DNA of 64,000 nucleotides from Micromonospora globbae (GTDB taxonomy: Bacteria > Actinomycetota > Actinomycetes > Mycobacteriales > Micromonosporaceae): NCBI RefSeq assembly GCF_003610785.1, contig NZ_RAQQ01000012.1, positions 124,001 through 188,000 on the forward strand, written 5' to 3'. Below, piece after piece: positions 1 to 8,315 of this stretch; position 1 is the stretch's first letter, and each line of letters starts with the position of its first letter. Both the position numbers and the translations under genes were made by a program. Under the pieces are notes generated by a model. That model was not told the DNA's origin, ran no database searches, and saw only the letters and a program-made list of their open reading frames with translations.

Positions 1-53
1 GACCCAAGCGCCGGTCGTGCGAGACGGCATCAACCGTGAGCAGGGGAGCGGAC

Positions 54-1418
54 GTGGCGGAACTGCACACCGGCGTCGGTCGGCAGCGAGGAGCACGGCC
101 GTGGCCGCGTCCACGGCGCATCGCCACCCTCTCCGTGCACACGTCGCCCCTGCACCAGCCCGGCACGGGTGACGCGGGCGGCATGAACGTCTACATCCTG
201 GAGATCGCCCGCCGGCTCGCCGAGGCGAACGTCGAGGTGGAGATCTTCACCCGCGCCACCTCCGGCGACCTGCCGCCCGTGGTCGAGATGGCGCCCGGCG
301 TGCAGGTCCGGCACATCACCGCCGGCCCGCTCGAAGGGCTCACCAAGGAAGAGCTGCCCGGTCAGCTCTGCGCCTTCACCGCCGGGGTGCTCCGGGCCGA
401 GGCCGCCCGCCCCCCGGGCCACTACGACCTGATCCACTCCCACTACTGGCTCTCCGGCCAGGTGGGCTGGCTGGCCAAGGAACGCTGGGGCGTACCGCTC
501 GTGCACACCGCGCACACCCTCGCGAAGGTCAAGAACGCGCAGCTCGCCGCGGGGGACCGGCCCGAGCCGAAGGCGCGGGTGATCGGCGAGGAGCAGGTGG
601 TCGCCGAGGCCGACCGGCTCGTGGCCAACACGCGGGCCGAGGCCCGCGACCTCGTCGAGCGGTACGCGGCCGAACCGGATCGCGTCGCCGTCGTCCAGCC
701 CGGCGTCGACCTGGCCCGGTTCTCCCCGCCCACCGGGGACCGGGACGCGGCCGTCGCCGCCGCCCGGCGCCGGCTGGGGCTGCCCGCCCGGGGGTACGTG
801 GTGGCGTTCGTCGGCCGGATCCAGCCCCTGAAGGCCCCCGACGTGCTGGTGCGTGCCGCCGCCGCGCTGCGCGACCGGAACCCCGCACTGGCCGAGCAGC
901 TGACCGTCGTGATCTGCGGCGGCCCGAGCGGAAGCGGGCTGGACCGGCCCACCGCTCTCATCGAGCTGGCCGCCTCGCTCGGCATCCTCGACCGGGTGAC
1001 CTTCCTGCCGCCGCAGACCGGTGACGACCTGCCGGCCCTCTACCGGGCCGCCGACCTCGTCGCCGTGCCGTCCCACAACGAGTCGTTCGGTCTCGTCGCG
1101 CTGGAGGCGCAGGCGTGCGGGACGCCCGTGCTGGCCGCCGCGGTCGGCGGACTCGTCACCGCCGTACGCGACCAGGTGAGCGGCGTGCTCATCGACGGGC
1201 ACGACCCCGACGACTGGGCCCGTACGCTCGCCCGGCTGCTGCCCGACCGGCTCCGCCGCCGGACCCTGGGCCGGGGCGCCGAACGGCACGCCCGCGTCTT
1301 CTCCTGGGACCGTACGGTCGCGAACCTGCTCGACGTGTACGGCGAGGCGATGGCGGCGCACCGCGACCGCCTCGCGGCCCAGCTCGCCGGCGACGCCGCC
1401 CTCTCGTGTTCCTGGTGA
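54..1418 (+). CDS. mshA: D-inositol-3-phosphate glycosyltransferase MshA
   Basis: First committed step of mycothiol synthesis: transfers GlcNAc from UDP-GlcNAc to 1-L-myo-inositol 1-phosphate in the cytosol. The 454-residue product has the MshA-type GT4 (GT-B) layout. The N-terminal half carries the HTSPLHQPG strand and the glycine loop GDAGGMNVY (residues 39-47); the C-terminal half has FVGRIQPLKAPDVL (near 250) and the nucleotide-sugar motif HNESFGLVALEA (near 340-352). Length is normal for MshA. GTG 54 was chosen because AGGGGAG (42-48) sits 5 nt upstream; an in-frame GTG at 36 lacks such a site. The following ybjN gene is the same neighbour as in mycobacteria. Confidence 0.95.
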   Translation: MAELHTGVGRQRGARPWPRPRRIATLSVHTSPLHQPGTGDAGGMNVYILEIARRLAEANVEVEIFTRATSGDLPPVVEMAPGVQVRHITAGPLEGLTKEELPGQLCAFTAGVLRAEAARPPGHYDLIHSHYWLSGQVGWLAKERWGVPLVHTAHTLAKVKNAQLAAGDRPEPKARVIGEEQVVAEADRLVANTRAEARDLVERYAAEPDRVAVVQPGVDLARFSPPTGDRDAAVAAARRRLGLPARGYVVAFVGRIQPLKAPDVLVRAAAALRDRNPALAEQLTVVICGGPSGSGLDRPTALIELAASLGILDRVTFLPPQTGDDLPALYRAADLVAVPSHNESFGLVALEAQACGTPVLAAAVGGLVTAVRDQVSGVLIDGHDPDDWARTLARLLPDRLRRRTLGRGAERHARVFSWDRTVANLLDVYGEAMAAHRDRLAAQLAGDAALSCSW

Positions 1419-1468
1419 CGGGGACGCGTCCGCGCGGACGCACACGGGTGCGGCGCCCGGTACGACCG

Positions 1469-1474
1469 TAGAGT
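1469..1474 (+). promoter_or_regulatory. -10 element for a leaderless ybjN transcript
   Basis: TAGAGT lies 7 nt before GTG 1482 and there is no Shine-Dalgarno sequence. This TAnnnT spacing is what known leaderless actinobacterial mRNAs show, and it favours GTG 1482 over GTG 1473. Confidence 0.45.
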
Positions 1475-1481
1475 GGGCCCG

Positions 1482-1994
1482 GTGAGCGGGAAGAACGATC
1501 TCGGAGCCCTGATCGAGTCGGTCTGCGACGAGCGGGAGCTGGCCTGGGAGCGGACCGGCCCGCTCTCGTACGCCGTGACCCTGCCGGGCACCCACAAGCT
1601 CAAGACCGTCTGCAACCTCATCGTCGGCGAGCACGCGCTGCGCATCGAGGCGTTCGTCATGCGCCAGCCCGACGAGCGGCGCGAGGAACTGTGGGCGTGG
1701 CTGCTGCAGCGCAACGCCCGCATGTACGGCGTGGCCTTCTCGATCGACGCCGTCGGCGACGTCTACCTGACCGGGCGGGTCAATCCCGCCGGCGTCGACG
1801 CCGAGGAGCTGGACCGCCTGCTCGGCGCCGTGCTGACGTACGCCGACGAGTCCTTCGACACGATGCTGGAGATCGGCTTCGGCAGTTCCATCCGCCGGGA
1901 ATGGGAGTGGCGGATCAAGCGGGGTGAATCCACCGCGAACCTCGCCGCCTTCCGGCACCTCTTCGAGCCGTCCGGAGGTTCGGAGCCGTCCTGA
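1482..1994 (+). CDS. YbjN domain-containing protein
   Basis: A 170-residue cytosolic protein of the YbjN family, which has a fold related to type III secretion chaperones and no settled biochemical role. The body has the alternating strand/helix pattern of the family, e.g. LRIEAFVMRQPDERREELWAW around residues 50-70 and a conserved YADESFDTMLEIGF segment near the C-terminus. Its place directly after mshA is conserved in mycobacteria (Rv0486-Rv0487). GTG 1482 is preferred because a TAnnnT box lies 7 nt upstream; GTG 1473 is possible. Orthology by context is strong, function unknown. Confidence 0.8.
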   Translation: MSGKNDLGALIESVCDERELAWERTGPLSYAVTLPGTHKLKTVCNLIVGEHALRIEAFVMRQPDERREELWAWLLQRNARMYGVAFSIDAVGDVYLTGRVNPAGVDAEELDRLLGAVLTYADESFDTMLEIGFGSSIRREWEWRIKRGESTANLAAFRHLFEPSGGSEPS

Positions 1995-2077
1995 CGGGTA
2001 TGCCGCACCGCGCGGTGCGGCAGGTATGGGACCCGCACACGCGCCGAGGACGAACTGTCGAGGAGCGTGAGCGTCTC

Positions 2078-3073
2078 ATGGCTCAGCGGAACAGCTCGGG
2101 TCGCGGCGGGACTGCGACCAGGACAAGGCAACGGCCGGGGAACCAGACGCCGAACACCCCACCGATCTCCGAGTCGGAGATCTCCCGGATGCGGGTGGAC
2201 GACATCCGGGGCCAGCTCCGCAAGCACGGCGTCTCGGGAATCTCCGCGCTGCGCAAGCCGGAGCTGGTGAAGGAACTGGTGCGCGCCATGCGGGCCGCGC
2301 GCGGCGGCGGTGCGGCGCGCAAGGCGACCGGGCCGGCCGGCCGGGCCACCGGCACCCGCGCGGCGGGGCGGCCGTCCGCCACGAAGAAAGCCGCCGCCGG
2401 CCGGGCGGGCAAGGCCGCACCGGGCCGGGCCAAGGCGGCCCCGGCGAACAAGACCGCACCCGCGAAGAAGGCGGCGGCGAAGAAGACGGCGGCCGCGAAG
2501 AAGACCACACCGGCGCGGAAGACGGCGGCGGTGAAGAAGACGGCGCCGGCGCGGAAGACGGCGGCGGTGAAGAAGACGGCGCCGGCGCGGAAGACGGCGG
2601 CGGTGAAGAAGACCGCGCCGGCGCGGAAGACGGCGGCGGCGAGGAAGACGGCGCCCGCGCGGAAGAGCGCCGGCGGCGGTACGGCGGCGAAGGCCGCGAC
2701 CGGTGTGCGTACGGGACGCAGCTCGTCCCGGTCGTCCCGCTCGTCGCAGGTCATCACGTCGCTGGCCGACCGTCCCGAACGCCCGGGCCGCAGCCTGGTG
2801 ACCAGCAACCACGACGTGATCATGCGGTGGGCCCGGGAGCGGGGTGCGAAGCCGGCGACCATCGCCGGCACCGAGCGGGAGGGCCGCGCCGGTGTGCTCA
2901 CGTTCAACATCCCGGGCTACCGGGAGAGCAGCCGGATCCGCGAGATCACCTGGGACGAGTGGTTCCACACGTTCGACCTGCGCCGGCTGAACCTCATCTA
3001 CCAGGAGCAGATGCGCGACGGCCGGCAGAGCAACTTCTTCCGTACGGAGTCACCGGATCGGGAGGACGCCTGA
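2078..3073 (+). CDS. Rho-N/SAP-like, histone-H1-like nucleoid protein
   Basis: 331 residues in three parts. Residues about 28-70 form a Rho-N/SAP-like helical domain (ISRMRVDDIRGQLRKHGVSG followed by LRKPELVKELVRA), usually a nucleic-acid-binding element. Residues about 75-215 are a Lys/Ala/Pro/Arg-rich tail like eukaryotic histone H1 and mycobacterial Hup/HupB tails, including five 12-residue repeats of KKTAPARKTAAV type. Residues about 225-331 are a compact domain (SLVTSNHDVIMRWARERGAK ... WDEWFHTFDLRRLNLIYQEQ) that I recognise only as a conserved bacterial domain of unknown function. ATG 2078 starts the MAQRNSS reading with AGGAG at 2061-2065. Likely role, inferred: DNA compaction or RNA binding. 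Confidence 0.75.
   Translation: MAQRNSSGRGGTATRTRQRPGNQTPNTPPISESEISRMRVDDIRGQLRKHGVSGISALRKPELVKELVRAMRAARGGGAARKATGPAGRATGTRAAGRPSATKKAAAGRAGKAAPGRAKAAPANKTAPAKKAAAKKTAAAKKTTPARKTAAVKKTAPARKTAAVKKTAPARKTAAVKKTAPARKTAAARKTAPARKSAGGGTAAKAATGVRTGRSSSRSSRSSQVITSLADRPERPGRSLVTSNHDVIMRWARERGAKPATIAGTEREGRAGVLTFNIPGYRESSRIREITWDEWFHTFDLRRLNLIYQEQMRDGRQSNFFRTESPDREDA
2498..2677 (+). repeat. 36-bp in-frame tandem repeat (5 copies)
   Basis: Five contiguous 36-bp units encode KKTTPARKTAAV, KKTAPARKTAAV twice, KKTAPARKTAAA and RKTAPARKSAGG, inside the basic tail of the nucleoid protein. The middle copies are almost identical in DNA as well as protein, so copy number may vary between strains. Confidence 0.9.
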
Positions 3074-3151
3074 GGTGTTTGCGGGAATGCCCGACGGGTA
3101 TGCGCTGTTGGCCAGATCGAGGTCCGGAGCAGCGGCGTCACCCGCAGCTGT

Positions 3152-3171
3152 GATCGGCGAGACAGCCGATC
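3152..3171. terminator. Small hairpin downstream of the nucleoid-protein gene
   Basis: GATCGGC and GCCGATC form a 7-bp stem with a 6-nt loop about 80 nt after the stop codon. There is no U-tract, so this is only a possible terminator. Confidence 0.3.
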
Positions 3172-3396
3172 TGGGTTGAAACCGTAATCCGGGCGAATTA
3201 GCTTTATTGCGCCGCGCCACGCTTGGAAACGTTCGGGGGAGCGGCGGACCGATCAGGTCCGCGCACCAAGCGAGGCGCGAGGGGACGGGTGGTTCAACCG
3301 TTGGGGGACGGTGCCCACCTGTTTGGACCGGCGGCGCGAGCGGGCGACGCTTACGGGGGTGAGTGTTGCCCGCCGCCGCCGGCCCCACCTGCGTGG

Positions 3397-3434
3397 AGAA
3401 TGCCCACCACCGCCATCGGCGTGGTGGGCATTCT
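3397..3434. terminator. Long hairpin, probable bidirectional terminator
   Basis: AGAATGCCCACCAC (3397-3410) pairs perfectly with GTGGTGGGCATTCT (3421-3434) around a short GC-rich loop. A 14-bp stem between convergent genes fits a bidirectional terminator; there is no U-tract, as is usual in actinobacteria. Confidence 0.5.
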
Positions 3435-3470
3435 GCGTGTCCGACCCGGGAGCCGCACCGGGCCCCGCGT

Positions 3471-3720
3471 CGACAACATCCAGGATGTAGTGGCCTCGAC
3501 CGGGCCCCGGGCCGACAACATCCAGGATGTTGTGGTCTCACCGGGCCCGCGTCGACAACATCCAGGATTTAGTGGCCTTGGCCATGCCCCGAGTCGACAA
3601 CATCCAGGATCTAGTGGCCTCGGCCGCGCTCGGAAGCGACAAGATCCGGGATGTAGTGGCCTCGACCGGGCCCCGGGCCGACAACATCCAGGATGTTGTG
3701 GTCTCGGCTGCGCCGGGCCA
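3471..3720. repeat. 42-bp palindromic tandem repeat array (6 units)
   Basis: Six units begin with CGACAA at 3471, 3513, 3553, 3595, 3637 and 3679 (spacings 42, 40, 42, 42, 42). Units 2 and 6 contain the perfect palindrome ACAACATCCAGGATGTTGT; the others keep CGACAA(C/G)ATCC(A/G)GGAT with one to three changes in the right arm. The linkers (about 19 nt, C/G-rich) are also related, and units 1-2 nearly duplicate units 5-6, so this is a true tandem array. No coding function is likely. Confidence 0.9.
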
Positions 3721-3796
3721 TCGGGGGAGTTGTGGCGTCGACGTGGCACGCCCACACGACGCGGCCCTCGACGGGTCCCGACGGGCGCGGGCAGGT

Positions 3797-5083
3797 CTAC
3801 GCCGCCGGCACGCGGTCCTCGGTCGGGGTCGGGTCGGTGTCCGCGTACGCCGTCTTCCGCCGCAGCGCGGCGACCCGGCGCTCCCGCGGCGGACCGGCCA
3901 GCAGGTGGCCGGCGGCCGCCACGAGGCCGAGCCCGCCCACGATGAGCCAGTGCGCGGCGCCCAGGTACTGGAGGCTCACCCCGCCCAGCGTCGGTGCGAC
4001 GAACGAGGCGGCGGGGAAGGTCAGGTAGAAGACCGACTGGTACCGGGCGCGCAGCTCCGGCGGCGCGAGGTCGGCGTTGATCTGCGCGTTCGGCGGGGCG
4101 GCCAGCATCGAGCCGACCGTCCAGACGACGGAGGCGGCCAGGTAGACCCCCAGCGCGTCGGCGACCGTGAGGGCCCCGAACCCCACCGCCATCAGCCCTG
4201 TGGAGACCGCGAGAACGAGGTCCTTGCGGCGCCCCTCGATGAGCCGGGGCACGAAGAGCTGGCCGACCACGATGAGCGCACCGCCCAGCGCCACCACCAG
4301 GCCGTACGCCGAGGGCCCGAGCCCGTCGGCGCGCATCGCCAGCGGCATGATCGTCGAGGTCTGCATGCTCAGTACGGCCAGCAGGAAGGTGAGCCCGACG
4401 AAGGTCAGGAAGATCCGGTCGGTGAGCGCGGTGAGCAGGCCCGGTCGACGCCTGCCGTGCGTGGCCGTGACGGCCCGTGGGGACGCGACGGTGCGGCGCA
4501 GCGTCTCGGGCACCTTCCAGGCGATCACGAGGGCCGTGGCCAGCGTGGCCCCGGCGTCGACGAGGAACAGCGCCAGGAAGCTCGCCTCGGCCAGCACGCC
4601 GGCCAGCAGGGACGCGACGGCCATTCCGAGGTTGAACGCCCAGAACTGAAGGTTGAAGGCGCGCGCCCGGCGGTCCTCGGGAACCATGTCGACGATCGCG
4701 GCCACGAACGCCGGACTGGGCATCGAGTGCACCACCCCGACGAGCGCGGAGAGCACGGCGATGAGCACGAGGTGCTGGCTGAGGGCCAGCGCGACCATCA
4801 GGCCGGCGGTGGTCAGGTGGGCCGTGAGCAGGGTGGCCCGCCGTCCCCAGCGGTCGGCCAGGACTCCGCCGAGCAGCACGCCCACGGCGCCGCCGGCCCC
4901 GTACGCCCCGACCACCGTGCCGGCGAGCGCCTCGCTGGCCCCCCGCGCGTCGGTGAGGTAGAGCGAGAGGAAGAGCATGGCGAACGCGCCCGCCCGGTTG
5001 ATCAGGATGCCCGCCCAGAGGTACCAGAAGCTGGCGGGAAGTCCACCCGCGGTGTCGTGCCACCAGCGCCGCAGGACGCGCAC
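3797..5083 (-). CDS. MFS transporter, MdtH-like exporter (first paralog)
   Basis: 428-residue, 12-helix major facilitator protein. The motif GGVLADRWGRR (residues 72-82) after helix 2 is the MFS motif A, and the N-terminal LINRAGAFAMLFLSLYLTD and the central IDPLMAL-like core resemble MdtH/YfcJ-type drug exporters. The substrate cannot be told from sequence. It starts at GTG 5083, 84 nt after the paralog at 5167-6480 on the same strand, so the two may be co-transcribed. The shared N-terminus (RDTAGGLP/HDTAGGLP, then FWYLW) points to tandem duplication followed by divergence. Confidence 0.85.
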   Translation of the reverse strand: MRVLRRWWHDTAGGLPASFWYLWAGILINRAGAFAMLFLSLYLTDARGASEALAGTVVGAYGAGGAVGVLLGGVLADRWGRRATLLTAHLTTAGLMVALALSQHLVLIAVLSALVGVVHSMPSPAFVAAIVDMVPEDRRARAFNLQFWAFNLGMAVASLLAGVLAEASFLALFLVDAGATLATALVIAWKVPETLRRTVASPRAVTATHGRRRPGLLTALTDRIFLTFVGLTFLLAVLSMQTSTIMPLAMRADGLGPSAYGLVVALGGALIVVGQLFVPRLIEGRRKDLVLAVSTGLMAVGFGALTVADALGVYLAASVVWTVGSMLAAPPNAQINADLAPPELRARYQSVFYLTFPAASFVAPTLGGVSLQYLGAAHWLIVGGLGLVAAAGHLLAGPPRERRVAALRRKTAYADTDPTPTEDRVPAA

Positions 5084-5166
5084 CCGCCCTCCAGACAGTT
5101 CAGTTTCCTAACCGTTGCCGCCCAGAACCGTATCGGACGCCCGGCGGGCCGGTCGCCGGGATTCCG

Positions 5167-6480
5167 TCAGCTGGCCCGGACGGGCTCGGCGGGGGCGGTC
5201 GCCGCGGCCTCCGCGGCCTGCGGGGCGTCGACGGCCGTGGCCGGAACGGTCGGCTGCGCGACCCGGCGCAGTTCGGCGGCGCGCCGCTCGCGGGCCGGGC
5301 CGGAGATCAGGTGGGCCACCGCCATGACGGCGCCCACCACGGCGCAGCCCAGCCAGAGCGTCGTGTTGCCGGCGTGCTCCCGGACGAGTCCGCCGAGGAT
5401 CGGCGCGGCGGCCCCGGCCACCTGCCAGGAGAGCGAGAAGACGCCCTGGTAGCGGCCGCGCAGTTCGGCGGGGGACAGCTCGGCGATGAGGGTGGCGTTG
5501 GAGGGGGAGTTGAGCATCTCGCCGAGCGTCCAGATCAGCACGGTCAGGCCGTAGAACCAGGCCGTCTCCGCGAACGCGGTGAGCCCGAAGCCCACGCCGG
5601 TCACCAGGGTGGCCAGGGCGAGCACGTGCGACCGGCTCCGGCCCCGGATCAGTCGCGGCACGAAGAGCTGGCCGACCACGATGAGCACCCCGTTGAGCGC
5701 GATGACCGAGCCGTACGTGGCGGGGCTCAGGCCCGAGTCGCCCATGGCGATCGGCAGCATCGAGATGTGCTGGAGGAAGAGCAGCGCGGCGAACAGGTTG
5801 AGCGTCACGAAGCCCAGGAAGATCCGGTCCGAGAGGATGGTCCGGAGGGCGCCCGCCGGTGCCGCGGAGCCCCGGCTGACCGGGCCGGTCACCCGCCTCG
5901 TCTCGCCGACCCGGGTAAAGATGATCACCGCGGTGACCAGGGTGGTGATCGCGTCGACCACGAACAGCAGCAGGTAGCCGGCCTGCGCGGCGAAGCCGGC
6001 GAGGATGGCGGCGCAGGCGAAGCCGAGGTTGATCGCCCAGTAGTTCAGCGAGAAGGCGCGGAGCCGGTCCTTCTCCGGCACCACGTCGATCATCATGGCG
6101 CCGAACGCCGGGCGGGCCGCCTCGGCGAACGCCCCGAGCAGCAGGGCGCCCAGCGCGACCGCCCACAGCGGCCGGGCGAGGCCCAGCGCCAGCATCATGG
6201 TCGCCGCGCCGAGGTGGGCGGTGAGCAACGTCGGTCGGCGTCCCCAGCGGTCGGCCAGCGTGCCGCCGACCGTGGTGCCGAGCGCGCCGCCGACGCCCCA
6301 CAGCCCGATCACGAGACCGGCCTGGGACGCGGAGAAGCCCCGCTCCTGGGTGAGGTAGATGGCGAGGAACACCAGCACGAACGAGCCGAGCCGGTTGATC
6401 AGGGTGCCGGTCCACAGGTACCAGAACCGGGTCGGCAGTCCGCCCGCCGTGTCCCTGAACCAGCCGCGTACCGTCCGCAT
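5167..6480 (-). CDS. MFS transporter, MdtH-like exporter (second paralog)
   Basis: 437-residue 12-helix MFS protein, clearly related along its whole length to the next gene downstream: same N-terminus (TAGGLPTRFWYLWTGTLINR), same motif A (GGTLADRWGRR, residues 72-82) and same mid-protein SDRIFLGFVTLNL region. Starts at ATG 6480; the tail is Ala/Pro/Glu-rich. Probably an efflux protein of unknown substrate. It is divergent from gpmA and interrupts the mycobacterial-type gene order between ybjN and gpmA, so the pair looks like a lineage-specific insertion. Confidence 0.85.
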   Translation of the reverse strand: MRTVRGWFRDTAGGLPTRFWYLWTGTLINRLGSFVLVFLAIYLTQERGFSASQAGLVIGLWGVGGALGTTVGGTLADRWGRRPTLLTAHLGAATMMLALGLARPLWAVALGALLLGAFAEAARPAFGAMMIDVVPEKDRLRAFSLNYWAINLGFACAAILAGFAAQAGYLLLFVVDAITTLVTAVIIFTRVGETRRVTGPVSRGSAAPAGALRTILSDRIFLGFVTLNLFAALLFLQHISMLPIAMGDSGLSPATYGSVIALNGVLIVVGQLFVPRLIRGRSRSHVLALATLVTGVGFGLTAFAETAWFYGLTVLIWTLGEMLNSPSNATLIAELSPAELRGRYQGVFSLSWQVAGAAAPILGGLVREHAGNTTLWLGCAVVGAVMAVAHLISGPARERRAAELRRVAQPTVPATAVDAPQAAEAAATAPAEPVRAS

Positions 6481-6630
6481 CCGCCATGCCCCCCGTGGTA
6501 ATGACTGATCTCTTTTGAGCGCCTTACAACCTAGTGCCGCCCGGCAGTGCCGGTCACCAGCTTTTCCACGTGGTGGTCGTCACGACGGGTCCCCGCATGT
6601 CCCGTGGCCACGTACGGCAGGATGATCCGC

Positions 6631-7398
6631 ATGACTGCTAGCGAGGGGCCCACCGTCGGGACGCTGGTCCTGTTGCGGCACGGCGAGAGCGACTGGAACG
6701 CCAAGAACCTCTTCACCGGCTGGGTCGACGTCGACCTGACCGCCAAGGGGGAGGAGGAGGCGCGGCGCGGCGGCGAGCTGCTCCGCGAACACAACCTGTT
6801 GCCGGACGTGGTGCACACGAGCGTGTTGCGCCGGGCCATCCGCACCGCCGAGCTGGCGCTGGGCAGGGCGGACCGGCACTGGATCGCGGTGCGCCGGTCC
6901 TGGCGGCTCAACGAGCGCCACTACGGCGCGTTGCAGGGCAAGAACAAGAAGCAGACCCTCGACGAGTACGGCGAGGAGCAGTTCATGCTCTGGCGGCGGT
7001 CGTACGACACCCCGCCGCCGCCGATCGACGACAACGACCAGTGGTCCCAGGTCGGCGACCCGCGGTACGCGCTGCTGCCCACCGAGCTGATGCCGCGTAC
7101 CGAGTGCCTCAAGGACGTGGTCGAGCGGATGTTGCCGTACTGGTACGACTCGATCGTCCCGGACATCCTGGCCGGCCGGACGGTGCTGGTGGCCGCGCAC
7201 GGCAACTCGCTGCGCGCCCTCGTGAAGCACCTCGACCAGATCTCCGACGAGGCGATCGCGAAGCTCAACATCCCGACCGGCATCCCGCTGCGGTACGACC
7301 TGGACCCCCACCTGCGCCCGCAGGTGCTCGGCGGGACGTACCTGGACCCGGAGGCCGCCAAGGAGGCCGCCGCCGCGGTCGCCAACCAGGGTCGCTGA
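6631..7398 (+). CDS. gpmA: 2,3-bisphosphoglycerate-dependent phosphoglycerate mutase
   Basis: Glycolytic enzyme interconverting 3- and 2-phosphoglycerate through a phosphohistidine. The 255-residue product has the catalytic LRHGESDWN motif (phospho-acceptor His17), LNERHYGALQGKNK (near 100) and the second catalytic histidine in AHGNSLRAL (near 190), all diagnostic of dPGM. Start ATG 6631 gives the usual N-terminus; longer in-frame starts (6547, 6622) add non-conserved residues. A strong hairpin follows the stop. gpm1 next to senX3-regX3 is the mycobacterial arrangement; here phoU is inserted between them on the opposite strand. Confidence 0.95.
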   Translation: MTASEGPTVGTLVLLRHGESDWNAKNLFTGWVDVDLTAKGEEEARRGGELLREHNLLPDVVHTSVLRRAIRTAELALGRADRHWIAVRRSWRLNERHYGALQGKNKKQTLDEYGEEQFMLWRRSYDTPPPPIDDNDQWSQVGDPRYALLPTELMPRTECLKDVVERMLPYWYDSIVPDILAGRTVLVAAHGNSLRALVKHLDQISDEAIAKLNIPTGIPLRYDLDPHLRPQVLGGTYLDPEAAKEAAAAVANQGR

Positions 7399-7405
7399 CG
7401 CGCGG

Positions 7406-7449
7406 AAGGGCCCCTCCACGCAACGCTCGCGCTGCGTGGAGGGGCCCTT
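7406..7449. terminator. Bidirectional terminator between gpmA and phoU
   Basis: AAGGGCCCCTCCACGCA (7406-7422) is perfectly complementary to 7433-7449: a 17-bp stem with a 10-nt loop and a short T run on the plus strand. It lies between convergent genes. Confidence 0.85.
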
Positions 7450-7467
7450 TCCCGTACGACGGGCGGG

Positions 7468-8121
7468 TCAGTTGGGCGAGGCGGCCGTTTCGCCGGTGAT
7501 GAGGTAGACGACGTGCTCGCCCGCGTTGACGGCGTGGTCGGCGAAGCGCTCGTAGAAGCGGCCGAGCAGGGTCGCGTCGATGGCGGTCTCCACCCCGTAC
7601 GGCCAGTCGGCGCCGAGCAGCACCCCGAAGAGGCTGCGGTGCAGGTCGTCCATCGCGTCGTCGTCGCGGTCCAGCTCGGCGGCGATGTCGGCGTCGGGCT
7701 TGGCGAGCACGGACGCTATCTTCTCGGCCATCCGGTCGGCGATCGTCGCCATGTCGGTGAAGATCGGCCGCAGCTCGGCCGGTACGGCCGGGGAGGGGTG
7801 CCGCCGCAGCGCGGTCTTCGCGACGTGGTCGGCCAGGTCGCCCATCCGTTCGAGGTCGGCGGCGACGTGCAGCGCGGTGATCATGGCGCGCAGGTCGGAG
7901 GCCACCGGCGACTGCCGGGCCAGCAGGTCGCAGACCCGCTCCTCGACGTGCCGGTAGAGCTCGTCGATCTCGGCGTCGCGTTCGATGACCGTCTCGGCGG
8001 CCTGCCGGTCGGCGGTGAGCAGGGCCCGGGTGGCCTGTCGCATGGCGGACCGGGTCGCCTCGGCCATGTCCACCAGGAGCTGGCTCACGAGGTGCAGGTC
8101 GGCCCGGAACTCGTCGCGCAT
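7468..8121 (-). CDS. phoU: Phosphate-signalling protein PhoU
   Basis: 217-residue, all-helical PhoU made of two three-helix bundles. Acidic metal-binding motifs are visible as DLERMGDLADHVAK (near 85-98) and YERFADHAVNAGEHVV (near 190-205). PhoU couples the phosphate-uptake state to the SenX3/PhoR kinase and keeps the RegX3/PhoP regulon off in phosphate excess. ATG 8121 was chosen for the AGGA 7 nt upstream; the frame stays open upstream to 8487 but without family resemblance. It is divergent from senX3, sharing a PHO-box-like control region. No pst transport genes are in the window. Confidence 0.92.
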   Translation of the reverse strand: MRDEFRADLHLVSQLLVDMAEATRSAMRQATRALLTADRQAAETVIERDAEIDELYRHVEERVCDLLARQSPVASDLRAMITALHVAADLERMGDLADHVAKTALRRHPSPAVPAELRPIFTDMATIADRMAEKIASVLAKPDADIAAELDRDDDAMDDLHRSLFGVLLGADWPYGVETAIDATLLGRFYERFADHAVNAGEHVVYLITGETAASPN

Positions 8122-8207
8122 CGTCACGTCCTGTAGGTGTCGTGGCCGGCCGGGGCCGGCCGGGGGTCGGGCGGTGCGCCGCCCACGGTAGGTGGCCCGG
8201 GCGGACC

Positions 8208-8227
8208 CGACATGAACCCCGGTGAAC
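8208..8227 (-). promoter_or_regulatory. PHO-box-like direct repeat (RegX3/PhoP site)
   Basis: On the minus strand the sequence reads GTTCACCGGGGTTCATGTCG, two GTTCA-type direct repeats 10 bp apart, like the Streptomyces PHO box. A further TTCACG copy lies about 22 bp away (8244-8249). The site sits between phoU and senX3, where feedback control by RegX3 is expected. Confidence 0.5.
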
Positions 8228-8309
8228 GACACCGGTCGCGTACGTGAATTTTGCGGGAAGCGAGCCTGATTCATCCCGTTGTGTGCGGTAGCCAGGTTAA
8301 CAATGACCC

Positions 8310-8315
8310 TACGAT
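8310..8315 (+). promoter_or_regulatory. -10 element of a leaderless senX3 transcript
   Basis: TACGAT is followed by 6 nt and then GTG 8322; there is no Shine-Dalgarno. No convincing -35 is visible, which fits an activator-dependent promoter with the PHO-box-like repeats about 65-100 bp upstream. Confidence 0.5.

Larger units (their letters stand above)
3074..3796. other. Gene-free convergent intergenic region
   Basis: No reading frame here has a credible start, codon pattern or family resemblance. The stretch lies between a plus-strand nucleoid-protein gene and a minus-strand MFS gene. It holds two hairpins, a small AT-rich pocket around 3195-3215, and the 42-bp palindromic repeat array (3471-3720). 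Confidence 0.7.

Noticed and set aside
30..1958. Long minus-strand reading frame antisense to mshA and ybjN
   Set aside because: A GC-rich shadow frame: Gly/Arg/Ala/Val-rich with no domain, opposite two well-supported genes.
3180..3360. c-di-AMP (ydaO-type) riboswitch
   Set aside because: A GGGGGAG segment recalls it, but the conserved CCGACAGCUAACCUCG-like 3' half is missing and no downstream gene on the plus strand would be controlled.
3471..3720. CRISPR array
   Set aside because: The intervals between palindromes are only about 19 nt and are themselves related; there are no unique spacers and no cas genes.
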